Assembly (NCBI GenBank): GCA_004298915.1
Contig: SCTE01000064.1
Coordinates: 1 to 11,465 of the forward strand
Length of the DNA stretch: 11,465 nucleotides
Reading direction: 5' to 3'
Origin: Chloroflexota bacterium
GTDB lineage: Bacteria; Chloroflexota; Limnocylindria; Limnocylindrales; CSP1-4
The notes under the pieces were generated by a model. The model searched no databases. It saw only the letters and a program-made list of their open reading frames with translations, and was not told the DNA's origin. Both the position numbers and the translations under genes were made by a program. How positions within the stretch are numbered: the stretch's first letter is position 1; the number at the start of each line of letters is the position of its first letter. Positions 1 to 6,542 of this stretch are shown here, one piece after another.

Positions 1-1119
1 GGCTCGGGCAAGCACAACAACTGGTCGATGGCCACGGATACCGGCGAGAACCTGCTCGACCCGGGCAACGACCCCGATGCCAACGCCCAGTTCCTCGCCT
101 TCCTGCTCGCGGTCATCCGTGGCGTCAACGTCCACGCCGACCTGATCCGGGCCTCGATCGCCGATGCCGGCAACGACCATCGGCTCGGGGCCAACGAGGC
201 ACCGCCGGCGATCGTCTCGATCTTCCTCGGCTCGCAGCTCGAGGACGTCATCACCCGGCTCGAGAAGGGTCCCGCCTCGGGATCGAAGAAGGGCGGCCAG
301 GTCGAGCTGGGGGTCACCTCGCTGCCGGTCCTGTCGAAGGACGCGACCGACCGCAACCGGACCTCGCCGTTCGCGTTCACCGGCAACAAGTTCGAGTTCC
401 GGGCGGTCGGCTCCTCCGCCCCGATCTACTGGCCCCAGACGGTCCTCAACACCGCCGTCGCCGATTCGATGGCAATGCTCGCGGACGACCTCGAGAAGCT
501 CGAGCCCGGTGACTTCGACGGGCTCACCCTGCTGTTGTCGGCGATCGTCAAGGGCAACAAGCAGGTCCTGTTCGAGGGCAACAACTACTCCGAGGAATGG
601 CACGCCGAGGCCGCGAAGCGCGGGCTGCCGAACAACCGATCGACCGTCGATGCCCTGCCGGCCCTCGCGACCGACAAGGCCAAGGCCGTCTTCAGCAGGC
701 TCGGCGTGCTGTCCGAGCGCGAGCTCGCGTCGCGGGTGGACATCTACTGGGAGCGCTACGTCAAGGTCGGCGTGATCGAGGCGCGCTGTGCCATCGACAT
801 CGCCCAGACGATGATCCTGCCGGCCGCGATCCGGTACCTGGGCGAGCTGGGCGGTGCCACGTCGTCCAAGGGCGCGACGGCCGTTGCCAGGCGCGTCGCC
901 GGCCTCGCCGACGGGCTCGTCGACGCGGTCGAGGCCCTCGAGGCGGCCCTCCACAAGGCCCACGGCGCCAGGTCGATCCAGGCCGAGGCCAAGGTGGTCG
1001 TGGACAAGGTCATCCCGGCCCAGAACGCCCTGCGGGAGGTGGCCGACGAGCTCGAGACGGTGGTGGCCGACGACCTCTGGCCGCTGCCGAAGTACCGCGA
1101 ACTGCTCTTCCAGTACTAG
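1..1119 (+). CDS. glnN: Glutamine synthetase type III, C-terminal half (5' end outside window)
   Basis: The gene runs in from the left edge; 372 residues are visible, about half of a typical GSIII (roughly 700 residues). The enzyme makes glutamine from glutamate, ammonia and ATP in the cytoplasm. The fragment opens inside the catalytic domain with GSGKHNNWS, the ammonia/glutamate-binding histidine loop. It then shows HRLGANEAPPAIVSIFLG at about residues 60-77 and FTGNKFEFRAVGSSA near 125-139, both hallmarks of GSIII rather than GSI. The C-terminal part carries the GSIII-specific stretch LFEGNNYSEEW and a helical tail ending LPKYRELLFQY. A type I enzyme follows after 11 bases, so the two are almost certainly cotranscribed. 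No frameshift is seen. Family assignment is very secure; the N-terminal half, with the first metal ligands, cannot be judged. Confidence 0.95.
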   Translation, partial: GSGKHNNWSMATDTGENLLDPGNDPDANAQFLAFLLAVIRGVNVHADLIRASIADAGNDHRLGANEAPPAIVSIFLGSQLEDVITRLEKGPASGSKKGGQVELGVTSLPVLSKDATDRNRTSPFAFTGNKFEFRAVGSSAPIYWPQTVLNTAVADSMAMLADDLEKLEPGDFDGLTLLLSAIVKGNKQVLFEGNNYSEEWHAEAAKRGLPNNRSTVDALPALATDKAKAVFSRLGVLSERELASRVDIYWERYVKVGVIEARCAIDIAQTMILPAAIRYLGELGGATSSKGATAVARRVAGLADGLVDAVEALEAALHKAHGARSIQAEAKVVVDKVIPAQNALREVADELETVVADDLWPLPKYRELLFQY

Positions 1120-1125
1120 GAGGAG
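1119..1125 (+). promoter_or_regulatory. Shine-Dalgarno site for glnA
   Basis: GGAGGAG overlaps the last base of the upstream stop codon and lies 5 bases before a GTG. It fixes the glnA start at 1131. The reading frame stays open far upstream, so a naive longest ORF would start wrongly inside the GSIII gene. Confidence 0.85.
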
Positions 1126-1130
1126 CGGCG

Positions 1131-2516
1131 GTGGCGACCCTGATCGAACCCGGCGCGGACCACGATGAGGCGCTCGACGCACGCGCGCTGATCGCCGATG
1201 CGGAGGCACGCGGCATCCGGTTCGTGCAGCTCCAGTTCACGGACATCATCGGCTCGGTCAAGGCCGTGACCATCCCGATCCACCAGCTCGGTGGATCGAT
1301 ACAGCACGGCACCTGGTTCGACGGGTCGTCGATCGAGGGGTTCACCCGGATCGCCGAGAGCGACCAGTACCTCATGCCGGACATGGCGACGTTCGCCGAG
1401 ATCCCGTGGCAACGGGGTTCCGGGCCGCGCGGCACGGCGCGGGTCATCTGCGACGTCTTCACGCCGCGTGGGGAGCCGTTCGTGGGCGACCCCCGCTGGG
1501 TCCTGCGCCGGCAGGTCGAGCGCGCCAGGAAGCTCGGGTACGTCGTGAACATGGGCCCGGAGCTCGAGTTCTTCCTGCTCCGGCGCGGCGAGGACGGGAG
1601 CATCGAGCCGCTCCCGCATGACCAGGCCGGGTACTTCGACTACTCGACCGACCTCGCGCAGGAAGTCCGCCAGGACATGGTCGATGCCCTCGAGGCGTTC
1701 GGCATCCGGGTGGAGGCCGCCCATCACGAAGTGGCCGCCGGCCAGCACGAGATCGACTTCGAGTATGCCGACGCGCTGCAGACCGCCGACAACGCGATCA
1801 CCTTCAAGTTCACCCTCAAGGCGATCGCCCAGCAGCACGGGCTGTACGCGACGTTCATGCCGAAGCCGATCCACGGGATCAATGGGTCCGGCATGCACAC
1901 CCACCAGAGCCTGTACTCGATCGCCGATTCGGTAAACGCGTTCGCGGATCCCGATGCCCCGTACGGGCTCTCGGAGCTCGCGAAGTCGTACATGGCCGGG
2001 ATCCTCGCCCACGCCCGGGGCATGAGCGCGGTCCTGGCACCGCTGGTCAATTCCTACAAGCGGCTCGTACCGGGCTACGAGGCCCCGACCTACATCACCT
2101 GGGGCCGGACGAATCGGTCCGCGTTGATCCGCGTGCCGATGATCTCGCCCGGTCGGTCCATCGAGGCGACCCGTGCCGAGGTCCGCTGCCCGGACCCTTC
2201 CTCGAACACGTACCTCGCGTTCGCAGCGATGATCGCCGCGGGACTCGATGGCGTCGAGCAGGGGATGACCCTGTCCGCGCCGGTCGAGGAATCGCTGTTC
2301 GAGATGGATGCGGCCACGATCGCATCCAAGGCCATCCGCGAGCTGCCGGGCACGCTCGGCGAGGCCCTCGAGGAGCTGGAACGCGACGACGTCATCCGCG
2401 AGGCACTCGGCGAACACGTCTTCGGCCACTTCGTCGAGGCCAAGCGGGCCGAGTGGGATGACTATCGGACCCAGGTCTCGGACTGGGAGGTCGAGCGCTA
2501 CCTGGATCAGTTCTAG
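1131..2516 (+). CDS. glnA: Glutamine synthetase type I (GSI-alpha)
   Basis: 461 residues from a GTG start with a strong Shine-Dalgarno. It forms glutamine from glutamate, ammonia and ATP. The beta-grasp domain spans about residues 20-110 and the catalytic domain 115-461. Visible active-site elements are GPELEFF (E144, E146), HHEVAAGQHEIDF (E200, E207), NGSGMHTHQS (H256) and NSYKRLVPGYEAP (R311; flap Glu E317). EGFTRIAESD holds R73, matching the Bacillus Arg62 used for glutamine feedback in GSI-alpha. The position of the adenylylated tyrosine of GSI-beta falls in ESLFEMD and is Phe390, so GlnE-type control is not possible at this site. The C-terminus (GEHVFGHFVEAKRAEWDDYRT) is also typical of the alpha type. 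It is cotranscribed with GSIII upstream. Function is secure; the mode of regulation is inferred from family knowledge. Confidence 0.96.
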   Translation: MATLIEPGADHDEALDARALIADAEARGIRFVQLQFTDIIGSVKAVTIPIHQLGGSIQHGTWFDGSSIEGFTRIAESDQYLMPDMATFAEIPWQRGSGPRGTARVICDVFTPRGEPFVGDPRWVLRRQVERARKLGYVVNMGPELEFFLLRRGEDGSIEPLPHDQAGYFDYSTDLAQEVRQDMVDALEAFGIRVEAAHHEVAAGQHEIDFEYADALQTADNAITFKFTLKAIAQQHGLYATFMPKPIHGINGSGMHTHQSLYSIADSVNAFADPDAPYGLSELAKSYMAGILAHARGMSAVLAPLVNSYKRLVPGYEAPTYITWGRTNRSALIRVPMISPGRSIEATRAEVRCPDPSSNTYLAFAAMIAAGLDGVEQGMTLSAPVEESLFEMDAATIASKAIRELPGTLGEALEELERDDVIREALGEHVFGHFVEAKRAEWDDYRTQVSDWEVERYLDQF

Positions 2517-2541
2517 GGCCGAACCGCGCCGGGGGCGTGGG

Positions 2542-2597
2542 GGCGCGAGGACCGGGGCGCGAGAGCTGAGGCGCGAGGGCCGGGGCGCGGCTGGCGC
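2542..2597. repeat. 14-bp tandem repeat, about four copies
   Basis: GGCGCGAG recurs at 2542, 2556 and 2570, exactly 14 bases apart, and a fourth copy, GGCGCGG, begins at 2584. The other six bases of each unit vary (GACCGG, AGCTGA, GGCCGG). The array starts 26 bases after the glnA stop codon. Confidence 0.75.
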
Positions 2598-2616
2598 GGG
2601 GCCCGATGCAGGGGGT

Positions 2617-2646
2617 GCGGGGCGGCGACGGGGGCCGCCGTCCCGC
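2617..2646 (+). terminator. Strong GC hairpin, possible terminator of the glutamine synthetase operon
   Basis: Bases 2617-2627 (GCGGGGCGGCG) pair with 2636-2646 (CGCCGTCCCGC) over 11 positions, one of them G-U, around an 8-base loop. It lies 100 bases after the glnA stop. No U-tract follows, so this could be a T-less terminator, an mRNA-stabilising hairpin or chance in GC-rich DNA. Confidence 0.4.
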
Positions 2647-2693
2647 TCCTAGCCCTCTTCAGCCGGAGGCGCACATCCGGCACGGGTCCGCCC

Positions 2694-2718
2694 TTCCCAG
2701 GCCAGCCGTTCCCAGGCC
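2694..2718. repeat. Short direct repeat TTCCCAGGCC
   Basis: TTCCCAGGCC occurs at 2694-2703 and again at 2709-2718, a 15-base period. Its role is unknown; it sits in the same spacer as the other short repeats. Confidence 0.5.
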
Positions 2719-2730
2719 CGCCCTTGCGGT

Positions 2731-2804
2731 ATTCCAAGAAGGCGTATGAGGGCCCATCTTGTCGCGACAGGGCTGCGCATGAGCCCAGTTCATTCCAAGA
2801 GGGC
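2731..2804. repeat. Near-identical 13-mers ATTCCAAGA(A/G)GGC
   Basis: Copies at 2731-2743 and 2792-2804 differ at one base, and each is followed within about 12 bases by GGGCC. A perfect palindrome, TGTCGCGACA, lies between them at 2760-2769. The arrangement resembles a small dispersed intergenic repeat, but copies elsewhere in the genome cannot be checked from this window. Confidence 0.45.
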
Positions 2805-2908
2805 ATTTCCGGGCCAGAACGAGGGTTTCCTCGCCCGCATACGGCCCAGGATCGTCTTCCTCGGCGCGAAATCCTGAGGTAATGGCTGTCGGTAATTCTT
2901 CTTGGTAT

Positions 2909-2924
2909 GAGACCTCGAGTTCTC
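2909..2924. promoter_or_regulatory. Imperfect 16-bp palindrome upstream of the XRE gene
   Basis: GAGACCTCGAGTTCTC matches its own reverse complement at 14 of 16 positions. It lies 85 bases before the XRE-type gene, directly after TGGTATGAG, which weakly resembles an extended -10 box. XRE proteins often bind palindromes in their own promoters, so an operator is possible. This is inference only. Confidence 0.22.
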
Positions 2925-3008
2925 GCGGCAGCCCAGCGACGCTGTTCCAACGCGCGCGACCGGACCAGTTCCTGACGGCTTGGTCTGCGCCGCCCTCGAG
3001 CCCGCCTG

Positions 3009-3783
3009 ATGCCACCGCGCGCGCGCCGCGCTTCGCGAACACGGGTAGCGTCCAGAAGGCGGGCGCTCTACCTCGCGGGCCGGATCGGGACCGGGCTTCG
3101 CGAGAGTCGGCTCGCCCTGTCGATGACCCAGGCCCAGGCTGCGGCGCGGGCAGGCATTTCGCAAGGATTCTGGAGTCGCCTCGAACTCGGCCGCTGCACG
3201 GTGGCCTCGCTGGAGACCCTTGCGGCAGCAGCGGCGGCCGTCGATACCGAACTCGCGGCTTTTCTCCAGGCGCTGCCCGGCGCGGACATGCCGCGAGACA
3301 TCGAGCATCTTCGACGCCAGGAACTCGTGATCAGGCTTGCCGCAGCGGGCGGCTGGCGTGCTCGCGCCGAGCGACCCATCGACCCTGATGCCTCTCGCTC
3401 GAGGAGCATCGATGTCTACCTTGCGCGCGATGGAGATCGAGAGGTCGCCGTCGTCGAGGTCATCGACCTGGTTACCGACGTCGGCGCTGTCTTCCGGGGC
3501 CTCGAGGACAAGGTCGCGTCCGTGCGCCGGGAACTTGTCGCGCGATACAACGGTGGCCCTCCAAATCGAGTGGCCGGACTCCTCGTTATTCGGGGCACAG
3601 TACGAAATCGCACCCTGATCGCTTCACTGGCGCTCATGTTCACGACTCGATTTCCGACGTCGGGTAAGGCACTGGCTTCGCGCCCTCTCGGATCCGGACA
3701 TCGCGATGCCGGCGGCGGATGGCTTCCTATGGAGCAGCGTCCGCGGTGACCGATTGTTTGCCGCACGCTTGGACGCCGGCTAG
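3009..3783 (+). CDS. XRE-type helix-turn-helix protein with conserved C-terminal domain, frameshifted near the 3' end
   Basis: A Cro/C1-type HTH lies at residues 25-85 (recognition region QAQAAARAGISQGFWSRLE, 41-59), then a linker with MPRDIEHLRRQ, then a domain from about 130 with SRSIDVYL, VAVVEVID (D135, E150), LEDKVASVRREL and LLVIRGTVRNRTL. The continuous frame ends at 3749 with an unrelated tail (LASRPLGSGHRD). If one base is skipped at 3666-3669, the next frame reads HWLRALSDPDIAMPAADGF then LWSSVRGDRLFAARL and stops at 3781-3783. This is the ending I expect for the family, giving 257 residues. I recognise the architecture as common in Chloroflexota genomes, but know of no established function. 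The strand pattern hints at a nuclease-like fold without a clear catalytic lysine. The start is the first ATG after an in-frame stop at 2973; no good Shine-Dalgarno is visible. Confidence 0.8.
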
Positions 3784-3831
3784 CGCAGTCCGACGCGCCG
3801 GCTTCACTGCGCCGGGTGGTCGGCCCACCGC

Positions 3832-3843
3832 TATGCTCCGCAG
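3832..3843 (+). promoter_or_regulatory. -10 box and likely leaderless start of the MFS gene
   Basis: TATGCT at 3832-3837 fits the TANNNT core and is followed by exactly 6 bases before the GTG at 3844, so transcription would begin at or next to the start codon. No Shine-Dalgarno and no clear -35 box are seen. A 5-bp hairpin (GGTGG at 3815-3819, CCACC at 3825-3829) lies just upstream. The spacing is the same as at the metal sensor gene. Confidence 0.5.
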
Positions 3844-5103
3844 GTGCCCGACGAGTTGATGCCACCGACGCCGGCGGAGATTCGACCGGAACGGACGCTG
3901 TGGCTGCTTTCCATCGCCCACGCCGTGAACCACGCGCAGGCGGTGATCCTGCCGCTGATCTTCCTCGCGGTCATCAACGAATTCCATGTTGGGGTGGAGT
4001 CGATCACGTTCGTCGCCGCGGCCGGGGCGATCGCATCGGGCCTCGTGCAGGCGAGCTTTGCCTACCTGACCCGGCACGTGCCGCGGCGCTGGCTGATGGG
4101 GATCGGCGGGATGCTGTTCGGCCTCGGGTTCGCCGCCCAGGCGGCAGCGCCGACCTTCGGGGCGTTCGCGGCCACGAGCATCGTGTCGCGGATCGGTGGG
4201 GCGCCGCAGCATCCCGTCGGCAACGGGCTCCTGGCCGAGCAATTCCCGCCCGAGCGCCGGGGCTTCGCGATCAGCGCCCACATCTCGGGTGGGAACGTGG
4301 GCACGGTCGTGGTGGCGCTGACCGGCCCGTTCCTGCTGGCGGCGGTCGGTTGGCGCGGGGTCTCGATCATCTTCGGGCTCCCCGCCGCCCTGATTGCCGT
4401 GGCCATCGTGCGCTGGGTCGTGGAGCACGGGACGGATCGCGCGGCGGCGCGCGCCGAGGGGTCGGTCATCCAGGCGCTCGGCCAGATCCGGCGACTGCCG
4501 ACGATCCGGCGGGTCTATCTCGCGTCGGTGCTGGGCGGCGGCGGACGCGGGCTCGGCGTTGCGAACCTGTTCGCCCTGATCTACCTCACGAAGGTGCTCG
4601 GCCTGCCGGAATCGACGACCAACCTCATGTACGGCGGCCTCATCGTGCTATCCGTGCCGATGCCGCTGCTCGCCGGCTGGCTGTCCGATCGTCTCGGACG
4701 CCGCCCGGTCATCGTGGGCGCCTACATCGGCGGCGCGATCGGGTTCCTGGTGTTCATCACGGTCGGGTCATCGATGGTCGGGCTGTGGGTCGGGCTCGTG
4801 ATCATGGGCCTGTTCTCGTTTGCCGAGAGCCCGCAGCTCCAGGCGCTCCTCGCCGACGCGGCGCCAGCCGGGATCCGCGACACGACGTTCGCGATCTACT
4901 TCACCCTCGCCTTCGGCGTCGGATCGATGTGGACGGCGCTCTACGGCGCGATCATCGGCATCGCCGGCGAGGCCAGCGGGTTGCCCATCGTGTTCTGGTT
5001 GATGACCCTCTCATTCATCGCGGCGGCCATCGTCATGTACCCGGTCCGGGACGTCCCGAGACACGCCGCGTCGGCCTCGATTGCTCCGGTCGTCGCCGAG
5101 TAG
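3844..5103 (+). CDS. Major facilitator superfamily transporter (Fsr-like)
   Basis: 419 residues from GTG. Hydrophobic segments fit 12 membrane helices in two halves of six with a cytoplasmic loop near 195-220, so this is a proton- or substrate-coupled carrier of the inner membrane. The MFS motif A is clear in the second half (GWLSDRLGRR, 277-286) and degenerate in the first (YLTRHVPRRW). Helix 1 (HAVNHAQAVILPLIF) and the segment GGAPQHPVGNGLLAEQFPPE (117-136), followed by RRGFAIS and ISGGNVG, resemble the fosmidomycin-resistance (Fsr) branch, in which an H-P pair sits in helix 4. The substrate is unknown; drug or metabolite efflux is the best guess. It follows the XRE gene in the same direction after 60 bases but appears to have its own promoter. 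No tail or fusion is seen. Confidence 0.88.
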   Translation: MPDELMPPTPAEIRPERTLWLLSIAHAVNHAQAVILPLIFLAVINEFHVGVESITFVAAAGAIASGLVQASFAYLTRHVPRRWLMGIGGMLFGLGFAAQAAAPTFGAFAATSIVSRIGGAPQHPVGNGLLAEQFPPERRGFAISAHISGGNVGTVVVALTGPFLLAAVGWRGVSIIFGLPAALIAVAIVRWVVEHGTDRAAARAEGSVIQALGQIRRLPTIRRVYLASVLGGGGRGLGVANLFALIYLTKVLGLPESTTNLMYGGLIVLSVPMPLLAGWLSDRLGRRPVIVGAYIGGAIGFLVFITVGSSMVGLWVGLVIMGLFSFAESPQLQALLADAAPAGIRDTTFAIYFTLAFGVGSMWTALYGAIIGIAGEASGLPIVFWLMTLSFIAAAIVMYPVRDVPRHAASASIAPVVAE

Positions 5104-5134
5104 CCAGGTCTCGCCGGCCAGTCTGTGGATCGGC

Positions 5135-5143
5135 TGGTATCAT
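5135..5143 (+). promoter_or_regulatory. Extended -10 promoter of tRNA-Pro
   Basis: TGGTATCAT combines a TGn extension with TATCAT (5 of 6 to TATAAT) 31 bases before the mature tRNA, leaving a leader of roughly 25 bases. No -35 box is evident, which an extended -10 can tolerate. Confidence 0.45.
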
Positions 5144-5174
5144 CCGCGGGCCCTGTCAAACGGGCTCCCTCGGT

Positions 5175-5251
<77 letters not shown>

Positions 5252-5267
5252 GTGTCCTCTCTCGGGA

Positions 5268-5301
5268 CATCGTGGACACGTGTCTCACGTCATCGTGGAC
5301 A
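5268..5301. repeat. Direct repeat CATCGTGGACA in the IS terminus
   Basis: Two identical 11-mers, at 5268-5278 and 5291-5301, 23 bases apart and flanking the palindrome GACACGTGTC. They are probably transposase-binding repeats at the end of the element; that role is inferred. Confidence 0.6.
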
Positions 5302-5525
5302 AGGGTAGGCACGACTGATAGTCGCGGCCGGGATCGAGGATGAGCTCCGGGAGGAGCGCGCCGCCCTGGCTCGCGACTCGGACGCAGTCGTTGACGATCC
5401 GGAGCTTGACCAGCTCACCGATATGCGCCCGACCAGCCCGATAGCCGGAGGCGACTCAGGTAGCGGACGGTGACATTGCCCGCCATACTCACCCGATCCT
5501 GGCGGACCTGGAGGTGGCCGCCGGC
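5290..5525 (-). pseudogene. IS481-type transposase, C-terminal fragment with frameshift
   Basis: On the minus strand one frame reads HLQVRQDRVSMAGNVTVRYL then SRLR. After a frameshift near 5437-5447 the next frame continues GYRAGRAHIGELVKLRIVND, then the ending ELILDPGRDYQ, and stops at 5290-5292. The order VRxDRV, VTxRYxxRLR, GRAHxG and LDPxRDYQ is the usual end of IS481-like DDE transposases, just after the integrase core. The DDE catalytic region is entirely absent and the frame is broken, so it cannot be active. About 75 residues of an element usually 300-400 residues long remain. Confidence 0.78.
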
Positions 5526-5550
5526 CCGGTCGTGCCCGATCGGCTCGAAG

Positions 5551-6462
5551 TCACGGCCCGGGCCACGTGGCACCACCATCGGTCGACCGAAAGAACCGGG
5601 TCTGGTCATCGACGATGGCCACGAGGTTCGGATCACTCGGATGGACGGCCACGGTCACCCCGATCGTCGTGAGGGCGGTCGCGGTCCACGTCCGCCCACG
5701 GTCGGTCGATCGGCTCACGCCGGTGGTCGTGCCGGCGTACAGGACCGCGCCATCGGCACTCGCCGCAAGGCTCGCCACCTGGCCTGTCGGCTGGCCAAGC
5801 GCTGTCCACGTGCGCCCGCCGTCGGCACTCTCCGACAGGCCAGTGGAGCCGACGGCGAGGAGGACGGTCGTTCCGTTCTCGACGAAGGCGGTCAGGGCAC
5901 CCCAATCTCCGGGCTGGCGCAGCTCCCAGGTTCGACCCTTGTCGGTCGTCTCGAAGAGACCGTTTCCGACCGCAAACGCCCACGCGTGCGACGCATCCGC
6001 GGGATCGGCGACGAACGCGTGAAGATCAAGGCCGGGCAGGTCATTGGGCACGTTCTGCCAGGTCAGACCTCGATCGACGGTCTCCATGTAGATGTTGTGG
6101 CCGGCGATCTGAAAGAAGTCGCCGGCCGGCGGAACCACGTTCATCGCGTCGGTGTCGCGGAGTGAGGTGCCCTGCCAGCTGCGCCCGCCGTCGGTCGTCT
6201 CGAGGAGTCCACCGTGGTGCCCGAAGTAGAGGTGCTGTGGATCGGCCGGATCGAAAGCCAGCGAGTGGACATCTTGCGTGCCCAGCGTGGACCAGGCCGT
6301 GGCTTCGCCGACGGCGGGGCGGCCACCGCTGTTGAGGACGATCGCGAGCGCGATCACGGCGATGGCGCCGACCGCCGTGCCGCCAACAAGAAGCGCCTGC
6401 CACGGACGACGTGGCGATGGTGCTGGCTGATGGCGGGCAGACCCGTGACGTTTCTTGGACAC
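5551..6462 (-). CDS. Membrane-anchored Asp-box (BNR) repeat protein, sialidase-like propeller
   Basis: 303 residues from the GTG at 6462, chosen over an upstream in-frame ATG at 6513 because GAGAGGAG lies 8 bases before it. A basic N-terminus (KKRHGSARH, then RRP) precedes one membrane segment (about 22-43), so the rest should face outward. The body holds six Asp-box motifs (S/T-x-D-x-G-x-[TS]-W): TTDGGRSW, TVDRGLTW, TTDKGRTW, SADGGRTW, STDRGRTW and STDGGATW. These caps of beta-propeller blades occur in sialidases, photosystem assembly factors and proteins annotated F510_1955-type glycosylhydrolases. Catalytic sialidase residues are not evident, so it may be a binding or sensing propeller. 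It is the last gene of the metal cluster, 80 bases after the lipoprotein gene. It ends right after the sixth Asp-box, beside an IS remnant, so the natural end may be lost. Confidence 0.82.
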   Translation of the reverse strand: MSKKRHGSARHQPAPSPRRPWQALLVGGTAVGAIAVIALAIVLNSGGRPAVGEATAWSTLGTQDVHSLAFDPADPQHLYFGHHGGLLETTDGGRSWQGTSLRDTDAMNVVPPAGDFFQIAGHNIYMETVDRGLTWQNVPNDLPGLDLHAFVADPADASHAWAFAVGNGLFETTDKGRTWELRQPGDWGALTAFVENGTTVLLAVGSTGLSESADGGRTWTALGQPTGQVASLAASADGAVLYAGTTTGVSRSTDRGRTWTATALTTIGVTVAVHPSDPNLVAIVDDQTRFFRSTDGGATWPGP

Positions 6463-6470
6463 GCGGTGTG

Positions 6471-6478
6471 CTCCTCTC
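6471..6478 (-). promoter_or_regulatory. Shine-Dalgarno site of the Asp-box protein
   Basis: Minus-strand GAGAGGAG ends 8 bases before the GTG at 6462 and decides that start over the ATG at 6513. Confidence 0.7.
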
Positions 6479-6542
6479 GTGGTCCCCTGATGCGACTCGA
6501 CTCGCTGCGGCATCTGATCGCGCTCGATGGGCCCGGCCAGGC

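Larger units (their letters stand above)
2517..3008. other. Gene-free stretch between glnA and the XRE gene
   Basis: No convincing gene lies here. Both strands have open frames, but these are the long stop-poor frames expected at this GC content and none shows a recognisable domain. The stretch holds a 14-bp tandem repeat, a strong hairpin, two families of short repeats, a 10-bp palindrome TGTCGCGACA at 2760-2769, a GGTAAT pair at 2878 and 2891, and an imperfect palindrome near 2909; the larger items are listed separately. From about 2690 the sequence reads like a repeat-rich intergenic spacer. Confidence 0.7.
5253..5530 (-). mobile_element. Remnant of an IS481-type insertion sequence (transposase 3' end plus one terminus)
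   Basis: The transposase C-terminus (5290-5525, minus strand) runs toward a terminal region rich in repeats. TGTCC at 5253-5257 and GGACA at 5265-5269 form an inverted pair. CATCGTGGACA occurs at 5268-5278 and 5291-5301. GACACGTGTC at 5274-5283 is a perfect palindrome. Termini starting with TGT and holding such words fit the IS481 group as I know it. The other end is missing: recognisable sequence stops near 5516-5530, just before the 3' end of the Asp-box gene. The outer end lies 1-2 bases from the tRNA 3' end. Confidence 0.7.

Noticed and set aside
597..1130. Extension of the glnA frame upstream into the GSIII gene
   Set aside because: It lies wholly inside the GSIII gene in another frame and reads as Arg/Gly-rich nonsense; the Shine-Dalgarno plus GTG at 1131 gives the normal GSI length.
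1116..2429. Long minus-strand open frame opposite glnA (437 codons)
   Set aside because: It is an antisense shadow of a certain gene; composition is Arg/Gly/Asp-rich with no domain, as expected in high-GC DNA.
2882..3388. Plus-strand frame starting ATG with a GAGG upstream
   Set aside because: Overlaps the HTH-coding part of the XRE gene in another frame and shows no recognisable domain.
5253..5269. Hairpin TGTCC/GGACA as tRNA terminator
   Set aside because: Short stem with no U-tract, and better explained as the end of the insertion-sequence remnant.
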